Positions 8,797-17,076 of a stretch of 64,000 nucleotides of DNA are shown here, one piece after another. The notes below the pieces were generated by a model. The model searched no databases, was not told the DNA's origin, and saw only the letters and a program-made list of their open reading frames with translations. This DNA is from an uncultured Acetatifactor sp. (GTDB taxonomy: Bacteria; Bacillota; Clostridia; Lachnospirales; Lachnospiraceae), in contig CAJUJU010000003.1 of the NCBI GenBank assembly GCA_910586835.1, positions 1 to 64,000 on the forward strand, given 5' to 3'. Numbering within the stretch: the first letter of the stretch is position 1; each line of letters begins with the position of its first letter. The position numbers and the translations under genes are program-made.

Positions 8797-9736
8797 GCAC
8801 CTTCTGCATATCTGCGGGAAGAGGAGCAGTAAAATCCATCTGCTGGCCGCTGATAGGGTGAAGAAAGGTGAGGCGGTGTGCGTGAAGCGCCTGTCTGCCG
8901 ATATACTCCGTGTCAGGGTTGTAGAGATAATCTCCGATCAGGGGGAAGCCCAAATATTTCATATGAATTCTGATCTGATGGGTGCGGCCTGTCTCCAGTT
9001 CCAGGGAGACAAGGCTGTGCCCGTTTTTTTCTTCCAGAACATGGTAATGGGTGACGGCCCGTTCTCCCGTCTCAAAGTCCACCCGGCGTTCGATGACGGA
9101 GCCGGGCATGCGGGACAGGGGAGCGGTGATGACACCTGCGGGAGGGATAACGGAGCCCCTGACAATGGCTAAGTACTGACGTCGAATCCCTTTGTGCCGG
9201 AAATCCTGTTTACTGCCAATAAAGTCTGCGGGGCCTGAAGGGAAAGGGTTGTCCGCCGTCAGCATGGCGGAAAGCATTCCGGCACTGACAAAGTGTTTTG
9301 CGATGATGGTCAGGCCGGAGGTATCCCGATCCAGACGATTGATACAGCGAAAGACAAAGGGAACGTCCTGCTGCCTGAAATACCAGGCAAGGGCGTTTGC
9401 CACAGAATTGTCGCGGTTGTTCATGGAAGGGTGAATGGGCATTCCCGCAGCCTTGTTAATAATCATCAGATCCGGATCCTCGTAAAGAATCTCCAGGGGA
9501 AGCTGTACAGGCAATATTTTTTCGGAGGAGGTCTCCTCTGAAATATGGACGGTGAGGCTATCGCCGTCTCTCAGACGGCAGGTCATATGAGCCGGGCTGC
9601 CGTTGACCAGCACAAAGTCGGGCCTTTTCTTCAGCTGTATCATGCTTTGGCCGGTATAGCCCTTTGCTTTCAGGTATTGTTTTACCAGGAGTCCCGGTGC
9701 CGGTTCTGTAATCTGATAGTCGATTCTGCGATACAT
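8786..9736 (-). CDS. RluA-family RNA pseudouridine synthase
   Basis: A 316-residue enzyme that isomerises uridine to pseudouridine in rRNA or tRNA. It has an N-terminal S4-like part (about 12-65), then the catalytic domain with the family motif NRLDRDTSGL, catalytic Asp136, and GRTHQIRIHMKYLGFPLIGD near the C-terminus. I chose the ATG at 9736 because GGAGG lies 6 bases upstream; the longer frame crosses the proS promoter region. The exact target base cannot be told. The gene is convergent with mecA, with an 11-base overlap and no hairpin between them. Confidence 0.9.
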   Translation of the reverse strand: MYRRIDYQITEPAPGLLVKQYLKAKGYTGQSMIQLKKRPDFVLVNGSPAHMTCRLRDGDSLTVHISEETSSEKILPVQLPLEILYEDPDLMIINKAAGMPIHPSMNNRDNSVANALAWYFRQQDVPFVFRCINRLDRDTSGLTIIAKHFVSAGMLSAMLTADNPFPSGPADFIGSKQDFRHKGIRRQYLAIVRGSVIPPAGVITAPLSRMPGSVIERRVDFETGERAVTHYHVLEEKNGHSLVSLELETGRTHQIRIHMKYLGFPLIGDYLYNPDTEYIGRQALHAHRLTFLHPISGQQMDFTAPLPADMQKVLTP

Positions 9737-9795
9737 GATGATCCTCCATTCAGGCATATGGTAATTGCTTTTTTCAAAATATGCAAGGTTTTTCC

Positions 9796-9825
9796 TTGAC
9801 AAAGGGACTGAATTTGCTCTACAAT
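9796..9825 (+). promoter_or_regulatory. promoter of proS T-box transcript
   Basis: A consensus TTGACA (9796-9801) and TACAAT (9820-9825) with an 18-base spacer. Transcription would start at about 9832, immediately ahead of the T-box leader. Confidence 0.75.
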
Positions 9826-9831
9826 CACTAC

Positions 9832-10120
9832 ATAATAACGACTGTGAAGAGGAATAGTACGAACAGAGAAGCATCTCAGAGAGAGGGTGTGGTATCGGCG
9901 CCGGGATTTGGCAGCATGATGCGGCTGGAAGACCCTTATGCGGAAGGCTCGGAACCTGCCTTGGAGTTTTCGTGCGAGACCGGAGGGATTTTCTCCATAT
10001 ACGGTGAAAGTACGGCGCAGACCGGCGTTAACGGTGAATGAGATGGATGCTTTGGCATCAAGCAGGGTGGTACCGCCGAGCCTTCGGTCCCTTTTGGGAG
10101 TGAAGCCCGGCGTTTTTTCA
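9832..10120 (+). promoter_or_regulatory. T-box riboswitch leader of prolyl-tRNA synthetase gene
   Basis: A leader of about 290 bases. It opens with GAAGAGGAATAGTACG and AGAGAGAGGGTG, typical of T-box stem I. It carries the T-box proper AGGGTGGTACCGC at 10064-10076, then a GC-rich terminator hairpin (GCCGAGCC to CCCGGCG) with a T-run at 10113-10118. In this RNA class uncharged tRNA pairs with a specifier codon and, through its CCA end, with the T-box bulge, so the terminator does not form. A CCT proline codon at 9955-9957 is my best candidate specifier, but I placed it by eye. The gene is switched on by proline limitation. Confidence 0.92.
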
Positions 10121-10151
10121 TCTTATAGGAACCAGAGAGAGGAGAAAGAGA

Positions 10152-11603
10152 ATGGCAAAGGATGCAGAGAACACATCAAAGAAAATGGTGGAGGAAATCA
10201 CATCCATGGATGTGGATTTTGCCCAGTGGTACACGGACGTGGTGAGGAAGGCAGAGCTGATCGACTACACTTCCGTGAAGGGCTGTATGGTAATCAAGCC
10301 TGCGGGCTATGCGATCTGGGAGTTGATCCAGAGACAGCTGGATGAGAGATTCAAGGCGGCAGGGGTGGAAAATGTGTATATGCCCATGTTTATTCCGGAG
10401 TCTCTGCTGCAAAAGGAGAAGGATCATGTGGAGGGCTTTGCGCCGGAGGTTGCCTGGGTGACACACGGGGGGCTGCAGCCTCTTCAGGAGCGGCTTTGTG
10501 TGCGTCCTACCTCGGAGACCCTGTTCTGCGATTTTTATAAGAATGACATTCATTCTTACCGGGATCTTCCCAGGGTGTATAACCAGTGGTGTTCCGTGGT
10601 TCGCTGGGAGAAGGAGACCAGACCCTTCCTGCGCTCCAGAGAATTTTTGTGGCAGGAGGGACATACCGCCCACGCAACGGCACAGGAGGCTGAGGAGAGA
10701 ACGATTCAGATGCTGAACCTGTATGCTGCCTTCTGCGAGGAGGTACTGGCAATCCCGGTGATTAAGGGACAGAAGACGGAAAAGGAAAAATTCGCGGGTG
10801 CGGTATCTACTTATACCATTGAAGCGCTGATGCACGACGGCAAGGCGCTGCAGTCCGGCACCAGCCATAACTTCGGAGACGGCTTTGCAAAGGCCTTCGG
10901 CATTCAGTTTGCGGATAAGGACAATACGCTGAAATATGTAAACCAGACCTCCTGGGGGGTATCCACCCGTCTCATCGGCGGAATCATTATGGTGCACGGG
11001 GACAACGAGGGTCTTGTTCTGCCTCCCAGAGTGGCGCCCATACAGGTCTGTATTGTGCCTGTTCAACAGAAAAAGGAAGGCGTGCTTAACAAGGCATATG
11101 AACTCAGGGATATGCTTGGAAGGAATTTCCGGGTGAAGGTGGACGATACGGACAAATCCCCCGGCTTCAAATTTGCGGAGGCGGAAATGCGTGGCTATCC
11201 CATTCGTGTGGAGATCGGCCCCAGGGACATTGAGGCGGGAAAATGTGTCATCTGCCGCCGGGATACCAGAGAGAAGCTGGAGGTCTCCCTGGAGCTGCTG
11301 GAGGCAAAGGTAGGAGAGCTGATGGAGACCATTCAGCATGAGATGCTGGAGAGGGCGAGAACGCACAGAGATGCCCATACCTACACTGCCGCAGACATGG
11401 AAGCGTTTGAGAGAATCTTCCGGGAGAAGGCCGGCTTTGTAAAGGCCATGTGGTGCGGAGAGCAGGAATGTGAGGACGAAATCAAGGAGAAATTGGCTGT
11501 GACCAGCCGCTGTATGCCCTTTGAGCAGGAGCAGATTGGTGAAGCTTGCGTCTGCTGCGGGAGACCTGCCAGGAAGATGGTATATTGGGGCCGGGCATAT
11601 TAA
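10152..11603 (+). CDS. proS: prolyl-tRNA synthetase, archaeal/eukaryotic-type
   Basis: A 483-residue class II aminoacyl-tRNA synthetase that charges tRNA-Pro. It is the short type without the editing insertion. Motif 2-type ([19 protein letters not shown]) and motif 3-type ([21 protein letters not shown]) stretches are clear, followed by an anticodon-binding domain. The C-terminal zinc-binding-like domain ends in a terminal tyrosine ([18 protein letters not shown]), the hallmark of the archaeal-type enzyme. The ATG follows AGAGAGGAGAAAGAGA. It is controlled by the T-box leader immediately upstream, and the esterase and exonuclease genes follow closely, so they may share its transcript. Confidence 0.95.
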   Translation: MAKDAENTSKKMVEEITSMDVDFAQWYTDVVRKAELIDYTSVKGCMVIKPAGYAIWELIQRQLDERFKAAGVENVYMPMFIPESLLQKEKDHVEGFAPEVAWVTHGGLQPLQERLCVRPTSETLFCDFYKNDIHSYRDLPRVYNQWCSVVRWEKETRPFLRSREFLWQEGHTAHATAQEAEERTIQMLNLYAAFCEEVLAIPVIKGQKTEKEKFAGAVSTYTIEALMHDGKALQSGTSHNFGDGFAKAFGIQFADKDNTLKYVNQTSWGVSTRLIGGIIMVHGDNEGLVLPPRVAPIQVCIVPVQQKKEGVLNKAYELRDMLGRNFRVKVDDTDKSPGFKFAEAEMRGYPIRVEIGPRDIEAGKCVICRRDTREKLEVSLELLEAKVGELMETIQHEMLERARTHRDAHTYTAADMEAFERIFREKAGFVKAMWCGEQECEDEIKEKLAVTSRCMPFEQEQIGEACVCCGRPARKMVYWGRAY

Positions 11604-11630
11604 GATGGGTTTTTTGGAAGGAGACAGAAG

Positions 11631-12497
11631 ATGCGTAACGAAACATTTTCCATTCAGACAGAGGGCTCACTGCCCGAGACAAGGCTGATTACCTATATTC
11701 AGGAGCATTATGAAGAGGTGAATGTTGATCAGAGGCCGCTGGTGCTCATCTGCCCGGGAGGGGCGTATGCCTACACCTCTGCCCGGGAGGGCGAGGCGCT
11801 GGCCATGCAGTTTCTGGCTATGGGCTATCATGCGGCGGTGCTGAAGTATTCCTGTGCGCCTGCCAGATACCCTGTGGCGCTGACGGAGCTGGGCGCGGCC
11901 ATGAAGCTGATTCACGAACATGCAAAAGAGTGGTATGTGGATCCGAAGGCGGTTGTGGTGCTGGGATGTTCCGCAGGCGGGCATCTGGCGGCAAGTCTGG
12001 GCGTGCTGTGGAAGGAGGAGTTTCTGGCAAAGGCTCTGGGGCTGGGGGAGCAGGAGCGTGAACTCATCCGTCCCGCCGGGATGATACTCTGTTATCCTGT
12101 GATCACCTCCGGAATATTTGCCCACAGAGGTTCCTTTGAAAATCTGCTGGGGCAGGAAGAGGGCAGTCTGGAGCGCTGGGAGGAGGAATCCGGCCTGCTG
12201 CGGCAATTGTCTCTGGAAGAGCGGGTGACGGGAGACACCTCACCTGCTTTTATCTGGCATACCTATACGGACGGCGCGGTACCGGTGGAGAACTCTCTGA
12301 TGTTTGTGGGGGCGCTGCGCAGAGCGGGGGTGTCCGTGGAATTTCACATGTATCCGGAAGGCGGGCACGGTCTGGGACTTGCCAATCGTCTGACCGAATG
12401 CAGGGACGGCGGTGCGATTCAGGAGGAATGCACTTCCTGGATTTCACTGGTGCACACCTGGATGGAAAAGAGATATGTGGGCGGAGATACGAAATGA
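11631..12497 (+). CDS. alpha/beta hydrolase, esterase-like
   Basis: A 288-residue cytoplasmic alpha/beta hydrolase of the BD-FAE/acetyl-xylan-esterase-like group. The nucleophile elbow is GCSAGG with Ser114, the oxyanion-hole segment is CPGGAY at about 41-46, and the likely acid and base are Asp214 (YTDGAVP) and His246 (GGHGLG). Enzymes of this type remove acyl groups from sugars or small esters; the natural substrate is not evident. GGAAGGAGA precedes the ATG. It lies 27 bases after proS and overlaps the next gene's start by four bases (ATGA), which suggests translational coupling. Confidence 0.8.
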   Translation: MRNETFSIQTEGSLPETRLITYIQEHYEEVNVDQRPLVLICPGGAYAYTSAREGEALAMQFLAMGYHAAVLKYSCAPARYPVALTELGAAMKLIHEHAKEWYVDPKAVVVLGCSAGGHLAASLGVLWKEEFLAKALGLGEQERELIRPAGMILCYPVITSGIFAHRGSFENLLGQEEGSLERWEEESGLLRQLSLEERVTGDTSPAFIWHTYTDGAVPVENSLMFVGALRRAGVSVEFHMYPEGGHGLGLANRLTECRDGGAIQEECTSWISLVHTWMEKRYVGGDTK

Positions 12498-13444
12498 ATT
12501 ATATCGTATTTGACCTGGAGTGGAATCAGGGAAACGGGGATTCGGAGGCTCCGGTGGCCTGCCTGCCTTTTGAGGTGGTGGAAATCGGCGCCGTAAAACT
12601 GAATGATGACTGTATCATGGTAAACGAGTTCAGTCAGCTTGTGAAGCCCCAGGTATATCATGAGATGAACCAGATTACCGGCAGGCTTATTCATCTGCAG
12701 ATGCAGGAGCTGGAGCGGGGAAAGCCCTTTGCGGAAACTGCGGAGGCTTTTCTGGACTGGTGCGGGCCGGAGGAGTATCTTTTCTGCACCTGGGGCAGTC
12801 TGGATCTGACGGAGCTTCAGAGGAATATGCAGTACCATAAAATGACACAGCTGTCAAAGGGGCCCATTGCCTTTCTGGATGTGCAGAAGCTGTTCAGTCT
12901 GGCCTACGAGGACGGCAGATCCCGAAGGTCGCTGGAATACGCGGTGGACGAGCTGGGGATTGAGAAGGATATACCCTTCCACAGGGCCTTTGGGGATGCC
13001 TATTACACCGCGAGAGTTCTGAACTGCGTATACCGGAAGAATTGCAGTGTTCTGCAGAAGCTGTCCTATGACTTGTATCATCCGCCTGTGCGCAGGGAGG
13101 ATGAGATAAAGGTACAGTTTGATACCTATGCAAAATATATTTCCAGGTTGTTCCGGACAAAGGCGGAGGCGCTTGCCGACAGGGAGGTAAGCTCCAGCAA
13201 ATGTTATCTCTGTCATCGGAACCTGCGGAAAAAGCTGAAATGGTTTACCCCTAACGGAAGACATTATTATTGTCTGGCCTTCTGTGAAAAGCATGGTTTT
13301 TTAAAGGGGAAAATCCGGATTCGCAGAAGCGAGAACGGAATGATCTATGTGGTAAAGACCACAAAGCTGATCGGGCGGGAAGAAGCCGAAGGACTTGTTC
13401 AAAGGAGAAACCAGGCGGCAGAGGCGCACCACAGACGAAGCTGA
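12494..13444 (+). CDS. DEDDh-type 3'-5' exonuclease domain protein
   Basis: A 316-residue protein with an RNase T/DnaQ-like exonuclease fold. The four acidic metal ligands and the histidine can be placed: Asp7 and Glu9 (FDLEWNQ), Asp104 (WGSLDLTEL), and His163/Asp168 (HRAFGDAYYTARV). The C-terminal 80 residues carry two cysteine pairs (CYLCH and CLAFC around residues 237-265) that could bind zinc. I chose the ATG at 12494, overlapping the preceding stop, because the DLEW motif must be near the N-terminus. The enzyme probably degrades or trims nucleic acid 3' ends. KapD-like exonucleases are the nearest family I can name. Confidence 0.78.
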   Translation: MNYIVFDLEWNQGNGDSEAPVACLPFEVVEIGAVKLNDDCIMVNEFSQLVKPQVYHEMNQITGRLIHLQMQELERGKPFAETAEAFLDWCGPEEYLFCTWGSLDLTELQRNMQYHKMTQLSKGPIAFLDVQKLFSLAYEDGRSRRSLEYAVDELGIEKDIPFHRAFGDAYYTARVLNCVYRKNCSVLQKLSYDLYHPPVRREDEIKVQFDTYAKYISRLFRTKAEALADREVSSSKCYLCHRNLRKKLKWFTPNGRHYYCLAFCEKHGFLKGKIRIRRSENGMIYVVKTTKLIGREEAEGLVQRRNQAAEAHHRRS

Positions 13445-13482
13445 AGGCGTGGCGTGGTGCAGTCCCCGGGAGGGCACAAGTG

Positions 13483-13530
13483 AAAAAAGACCGGACACGA
13501 GGAATTATCTTGTGTGACGGTCTCTTTTTT
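13483..13530. terminator. bidirectional terminator-like hairpin
   Basis: Left arm AAAAAAGACCG and right arm CGGTCTCTTTTTT form a stem with a one-base bulge, and the inner ACACGAG/CTTGTGT bases can extend it. There is a T-run on one side and an A-run on the other, so it can serve both the exonuclease gene (+) and the carboxypeptidase gene (-). It overlaps the last codons of the carboxypeptidase gene. Confidence 0.65.
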
Positions 13531-15010
13531 CTGACCAGATTTTAGTGCGATGTCTCTTGTGGCTCCGTTTCCAGGAGCGGCGGGTATGCCTGGCGGAGAA
13601 CTCATAGTTTCTGGTGACGGTTCGTATCAGCAGGAAAAAGAACAGCAGGGCCCCTATGCCTGCGGCCACGGTCAGGATTCTTACTACATTAATGTAGATT
13701 ACCCGCTTATCTGATTGCTCCTGTTGACTCTGGGCGTTTTCGTCTTCCAGGGTATCGAAAACCGGCGAGGTGTCTTCCTCCGCGGCAAAATTGACCCGCA
13801 CCGAGCCGATTGGAGCGCCGTGATAGCTGTAGCTGATCACCGCAACCTGTCCCCCGTTTCCCGCCGCGTAGGAGACAGCGGAGTCGATATCCTCAAAGAC
13901 AGCCGTCCGGGGAAGGATGATGTGGTCGTCCTTGTTCAGGGTAAGCAGCGGGCGTGAGCTTCCGAAGATATCCCCGCCGCCGTAAAATGTGCCCGAGTCA
14001 TCTATATTGTATCTGGTCTCCGTCTGGGACACATTAACCTTATCGAAGTTACTGAAGCCGTAATTAAAGAGGGAAATGGTGTCCTCGTACTGCAGCGGCG
14101 CTTCATCCCGCAGAACCGCACAGATCAGCTTCATGCCGTCTTTCTCCGCACAGGAGACCAGGCAGCTCCTTGCCACGCTGGTGTAGCCGGATTTACACCC
14201 TACCAGGTATTCGTAAGCGTAAGCGCCGCCGGGGATGATCTGCATGGCATTGTTTTCAATCTTTGCCACCGGGACCGTATCGGATGCCGGAATCTCCAGT
14301 CTTCTTGTCAAGGAAATTTTACACAGCATTTCGTTTGCAAAAAAGGCCCTTCCGATCATTGCCAGGTCGTAGGCGGTGGTGTAGTGCTCCTCGTCGGGCA
14401 GCCCGTTGGGATTTGTAAAATGAGAATTCAGGCAGCCCAGCTCCTCCGCGCGCTGATTCATGATGTCGGCAAACACACTCCAGTCGGTGGTGTCGGTTAT
14501 ATGCTCCGCAACGGCGAAGGAGACCTCGTTGGCGGAGCGGATCAGAATGGCGTTCAGGCACTGCTCCATGGTCAGCGTCTGGCCTACATCCATGGCGATT
14601 CCGCTGCTTCCCGGGGGATTGTCAAACACTGCGTCATGGGAGAAGGTGACCACCTCATCCAGGGAACACCGCTCGCTGGCGATCAGGGTCGTGAGGATTT
14701 TGGTGGTGCTGGCGGGAAATTCCCGCATGTGGATATTTTTGGCATACAGAATCGTTCCGGTCTCGGCTTCCATCAATATGGCCGACTCTGCGGAGACCAC
14801 GGGGCCTGCAGGCCAGTTGGGAATCTCATTGGACTGGACTGTCATACCGCGCTGCAGCTCCAGGCGTTCCTCCTCCGGCGTCTGGTCAGCACGGACAGTA
14901 ACCTCCGGTGACAGAAGGAGCAGGGCAGCGCAGAGAAGAGCTGCAAGCATTCTTCTCCCCTGCAGCTTTGTCCTGTCGATATTTGATTGATAGGCGGGTG
15001 TATTGGGCAT
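13505..15010 (-). CDS. D-alanyl-D-alanine carboxypeptidase (peptidase S11)
   Basis: A 501-residue low-molecular-weight penicillin-binding protein that trims the terminal D-alanine from peptidoglycan stem peptides. There is a signal peptide at about 18-41 (cleavage near VRA-DQ). The active-site motifs are SxxK at Ser101-Thr-Thr-Lys104, SxN at Ser159-Ala-Asn161 and KTG-like Lys273-Ser-Gly275. A C-terminal PBP5-like beta domain follows, then a single hydrophobic segment (INVVRILTVAAGIGALLFFF) and a basic tail, so it is anchored on the outer face of the membrane. Start at 15010 has GAGGAT upstream. The family resembles DacF/DacA, but which one cannot be decided here. Confidence 0.92.
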   Translation of the reverse strand: MPNTPAYQSNIDRTKLQGRRMLAALLCAALLLLSPEVTVRADQTPEEERLELQRGMTVQSNEIPNWPAGPVVSAESAILMEAETGTILYAKNIHMREFPASTTKILTTLIASERCSLDEVVTFSHDAVFDNPPGSSGIAMDVGQTLTMEQCLNAILIRSANEVSFAVAEHITDTTDWSVFADIMNQRAEELGCLNSHFTNPNGLPDEEHYTTAYDLAMIGRAFFANEMLCKISLTRRLEIPASDTVPVAKIENNAMQIIPGGAYAYEYLVGCKSGYTSVARSCLVSCAEKDGMKLICAVLRDEAPLQYEDTISLFNYGFSNFDKVNVSQTETRYNIDDSGTFYGGGDIFGSSRPLLTLNKDDHIILPRTAVFEDIDSAVSYAAGNGGQVAVISYSYHGAPIGSVRVNFAAEEDTSPVFDTLEDENAQSQQEQSDKRVIYINVVRILTVAAGIGALLFFFLLIRTVTRNYEFSARHTRRSWKRSHKRHRTKIWSEKRDRHTR

Positions 15011-15096
15011 GGCGATATCCTCATGGTAAAAATAAAAACGGTTCTTTTTCAGTATACACTATTTTCGGGAAAAGCCATAGTTAAAACAGTAACTCA

Positions 15097-15125
15097 TTGA
15101 CAAGTTTTGCAAGATAAAGTACATT
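15097..15125 (+). promoter_or_regulatory. promoter for trmB-trxA-yitT operon
   Basis: TTGACA (15097-15102) and TACATT (15120-15125) with a 17-base spacer, about 37 bases ahead of the trmB start codon. Confidence 0.65.
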
Positions 15126-15161
15126 ATTTCTGACGGTAAGTTTAAAACTGGAGGTAGAGCC

Positions 15162-15806
15162 ATGCGGCTGCGGAATATTACGGGTTCCAGGGAGGTGATT
15201 GCGGAGAGCGCCTGGGTGGTGCAGGAGGCAATACAGCCGGAATGCCCCGGAACATGGAAAAAAATGTTTGGAAACGACAGCCCGATTCACATTGAGATCG
15301 GTATGGGAAAAGGCAAATTTATTCATACTATGGCCAAAGAGCACCCGGACGTCAACTATGTGGGAATCGAAAAATATTCCAGTGTGCTTTTGCGGGCCGT
15401 GCAGAAGATGGAGCAGGAGGAGCTTCCCAATCTGAAATTTCTGCGCATGGACGCGGAGGATATCGCAAAGGTGTTTGCAGCCGGTGAGGTGGACAGGATT
15501 TATCTGAATTTTTCCGATCCCTGGCCCAAGGACAGGCATGCCAGAAGACGTCTCCCCTCCAGGGAGTATCTTGCGCGATATGACATCATATTGAAGAAGG
15601 GGGGAATGCTGGAGTTTAAGACGGACAACAGGGCGCTGTTCGACTTTGCGGTGGAAGAGCTGGAGCCTGCCGGCTGGAAGGCGGAGGTGATAACCTACGA
15701 TCTGCACGGGGATAAGGCTCTGATGGAAGGAAACGTCATGACGGAATATGAAGAAAAGTTTTCCGGTATGGGGAATCCGATCTGTAAATATGTGATATAT
15801 CGATAA
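15162..15806 (+). CDS. trmB: tRNA (guanine-N7)-methyltransferase
   Basis: A 214-residue SAM-dependent enzyme that methylates N7 of guanosine 46 in tRNA. The SAM-binding loop is HIEIGMGKGKF, followed by GIEKYSSVLLRA (ribose-binding acid) and the signature NFSDPWPKDRHARRRL. FKTDNRALFDFA and TEYEEKF near the end are also typical. Length matches the family. GGAGG lies about 10 bases before the ATG. It is the first gene of a compact operon with thioredoxin and a YitT protein. Confidence 0.95.
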   Translation: MRLRNITGSREVIAESAWVVQEAIQPECPGTWKKMFGNDSPIHIEIGMGKGKFIHTMAKEHPDVNYVGIEKYSSVLLRAVQKMEQEELPNLKFLRMDAEDIAKVFAAGEVDRIYLNFSDPWPKDRHARRRLPSREYLARYDIILKKGGMLEFKTDNRALFDFAVEELEPAGWKAEVITYDLHGDKALMEGNVMTEYEEKFSGMGNPICKYVIYR

Positions 15807-15827
15807 AATCATAAAGGAGGCAATAAA

Positions 15828-16148
15828 ATGGAGTACAAATTTACAACAGACAATTTTGAAGCAGAGGTGCTGCAGGCATCCACACCTGTTCTGGTAGATT
15901 TTTTTGCGGACTGGTGCGGTCCCTGTAAGATGATGGGGCCTGTGGTTGCGAAGATGGCGGATCAGTTTGACGGCAGGATCAAGGTGGGGAAATGTAATGT
16001 GGACGAAAATATGGAGCTTGCCCAGAAGTACCGTATCTCCAGCATTCCTGCGTTTATTGTGTTCCAGAACGGCAAGCCCACGGAGACCTTTGTGGGCGCA
16101 ATGTCCGAGTCTGAGCTGAAGGGAAAGCTGGAGCGGGTTTTGGGATAA
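15828..16148 (+). CDS. trxA: thioredoxin
   Basis: A 106-residue cytoplasmic thioredoxin with the redox motif WCGPC (Cys30, Cys33), the preceding DFFADW, and the cis-proline in SIPAF. It reduces protein disulphides using electrons from thioredoxin reductase, which is not in this window. AAAGGAGG lies 8 bases upstream of the ATG. The YitT gene starts one base after its stop codon, so the two are translated from one message. Confidence 0.95.
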   Translation: MEYKFTTDNFEAEVLQASTPVLVDFFADWCGPCKMMGPVVAKMADQFDGRIKVGKCNVDENMELAQKYRISSIPAFIVFQNGKPTETFVGAMSESELKGKLERVLG

Positions 16149-16149
16149 G

Positions 16150-17025
16150 ATGAAAAAAGAGGTTCTGATCTATGAAGGAAAGAGAAGCCTGTTCAGCATC
16201 CTGGGGGCTTTTCTGTATGCGGCGGGAATCAATCTTTTTGTGGTTCCCGCAGAGCTTTACACAGGAGGCCTGATGGGGATCTGCCAGGTTATCCGAACCT
16301 TGCTGGCAGAAGCGTTGGGGCTGAATTTTCAAGGAGTGGATATAGCCGGAATCATCTACTATATCTTTAACATACCTGTCTTCATTATTGCCTTTACGAA
16401 GATGGGCAGAAAATTTTTCGGAAAGACAGTGATCACCGTTACGATGATGACTGTCTTTATGGCGCTGCTCCCCACTGCCGTCGTCGTGGAGGATGTTTTG
16501 GCATCCTGCATTGTGGGAGGCATTATCTCCGGGGCGGGCGTGGGAATTATACTTCGCATGGGCTCCTCCGGCGGCGGAATGGATGTGGTGGGAGTGCTGC
16601 TGACCAGGTGGAAGAGAGATTTCAGCGTGGGCAAGGTGAACCTTCTGATCAATCTGGCGCTCTACTGCGCGTGTTTCTTCCTGTTTGATATGGAGGTAGT
16701 GGTTTATTCCATCATCTATGCGTCGGTTTATGCCGTGGCAATGGATAAAATGCACACTCAGAATATCAACGTGGAGGTAAATGTGATCACAAAGACAGAT
16801 ACCACTGCGCTGGAAAAGGAAGTGTTTCAGGAGCTGGGCCGGGGAATCACGAAATGGTCCGCACTGGGAGCCTATACCTACGACCGCTCCCATGTGCTGT
16901 ATATTCTCCTGTCAAAATATGAGGTGAATCATCTCAAGACCATTATCCATAAGCATGATCCCGGCGCCTTTGTGGTGGTAAACGAAGATGTCAGTGTGGA
17001 CGGGAATTATCTGAAAAAGTTATAA
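16150..17025 (+). CDS. YitT family membrane protein
   Basis: A 291-residue protein with about five or six hydrophobic segments in the first 200 residues (DUF161/YitT region) and a soluble C-terminal DUF2179 domain (about 205-285, including NVITKTDTTALEKEVFQELG). Glycine-rich SSGGGMDVVGVLLTRW is characteristic of the family. The function is not established; it may be a transporter-like protein with a regulatory domain. The start codon is one base after the thioredoxin stop. A strong terminator follows its stop codon. Confidence 0.85.
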   Translation: MKKEVLIYEGKRSLFSILGAFLYAAGINLFVVPAELYTGGLMGICQVIRTLLAEALGLNFQGVDIAGIIYYIFNIPVFIIAFTKMGRKFFGKTVITVTMMTVFMALLPTAVVVEDVLASCIVGGIISGAGVGIILRMGSSGGGMDVVGVLLTRWKRDFSVGKVNLLINLALYCACFFLFDMEVVVYSIIYASVYAVAMDKMHTQNINVEVNVITKTDTTALEKEVFQELGRGITKWSALGAYTYDRSHVLYILLSKYEVNHLKTIIHKHDPGAFVVVNEDVSVDGNYLKKL

Positions 17026-17028
17026 TAT

Positions 17029-17076
17029 GCCGAAAGGCCGACACTCCGTAAAGAAGTGTCGGCCTTTCGGCGTTTT
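17029..17076. terminator. strong hairpin terminator between convergent genes
   Basis: A perfect 17-bp stem (17029-17045 with 17055-17071) and a 9-base loop, followed by GTTTTCT. It closes the trmB-trxA-yitT operon and lies against the stop codon of the convergent DUF1846 gene, so it may serve both directions. Confidence 0.85.
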
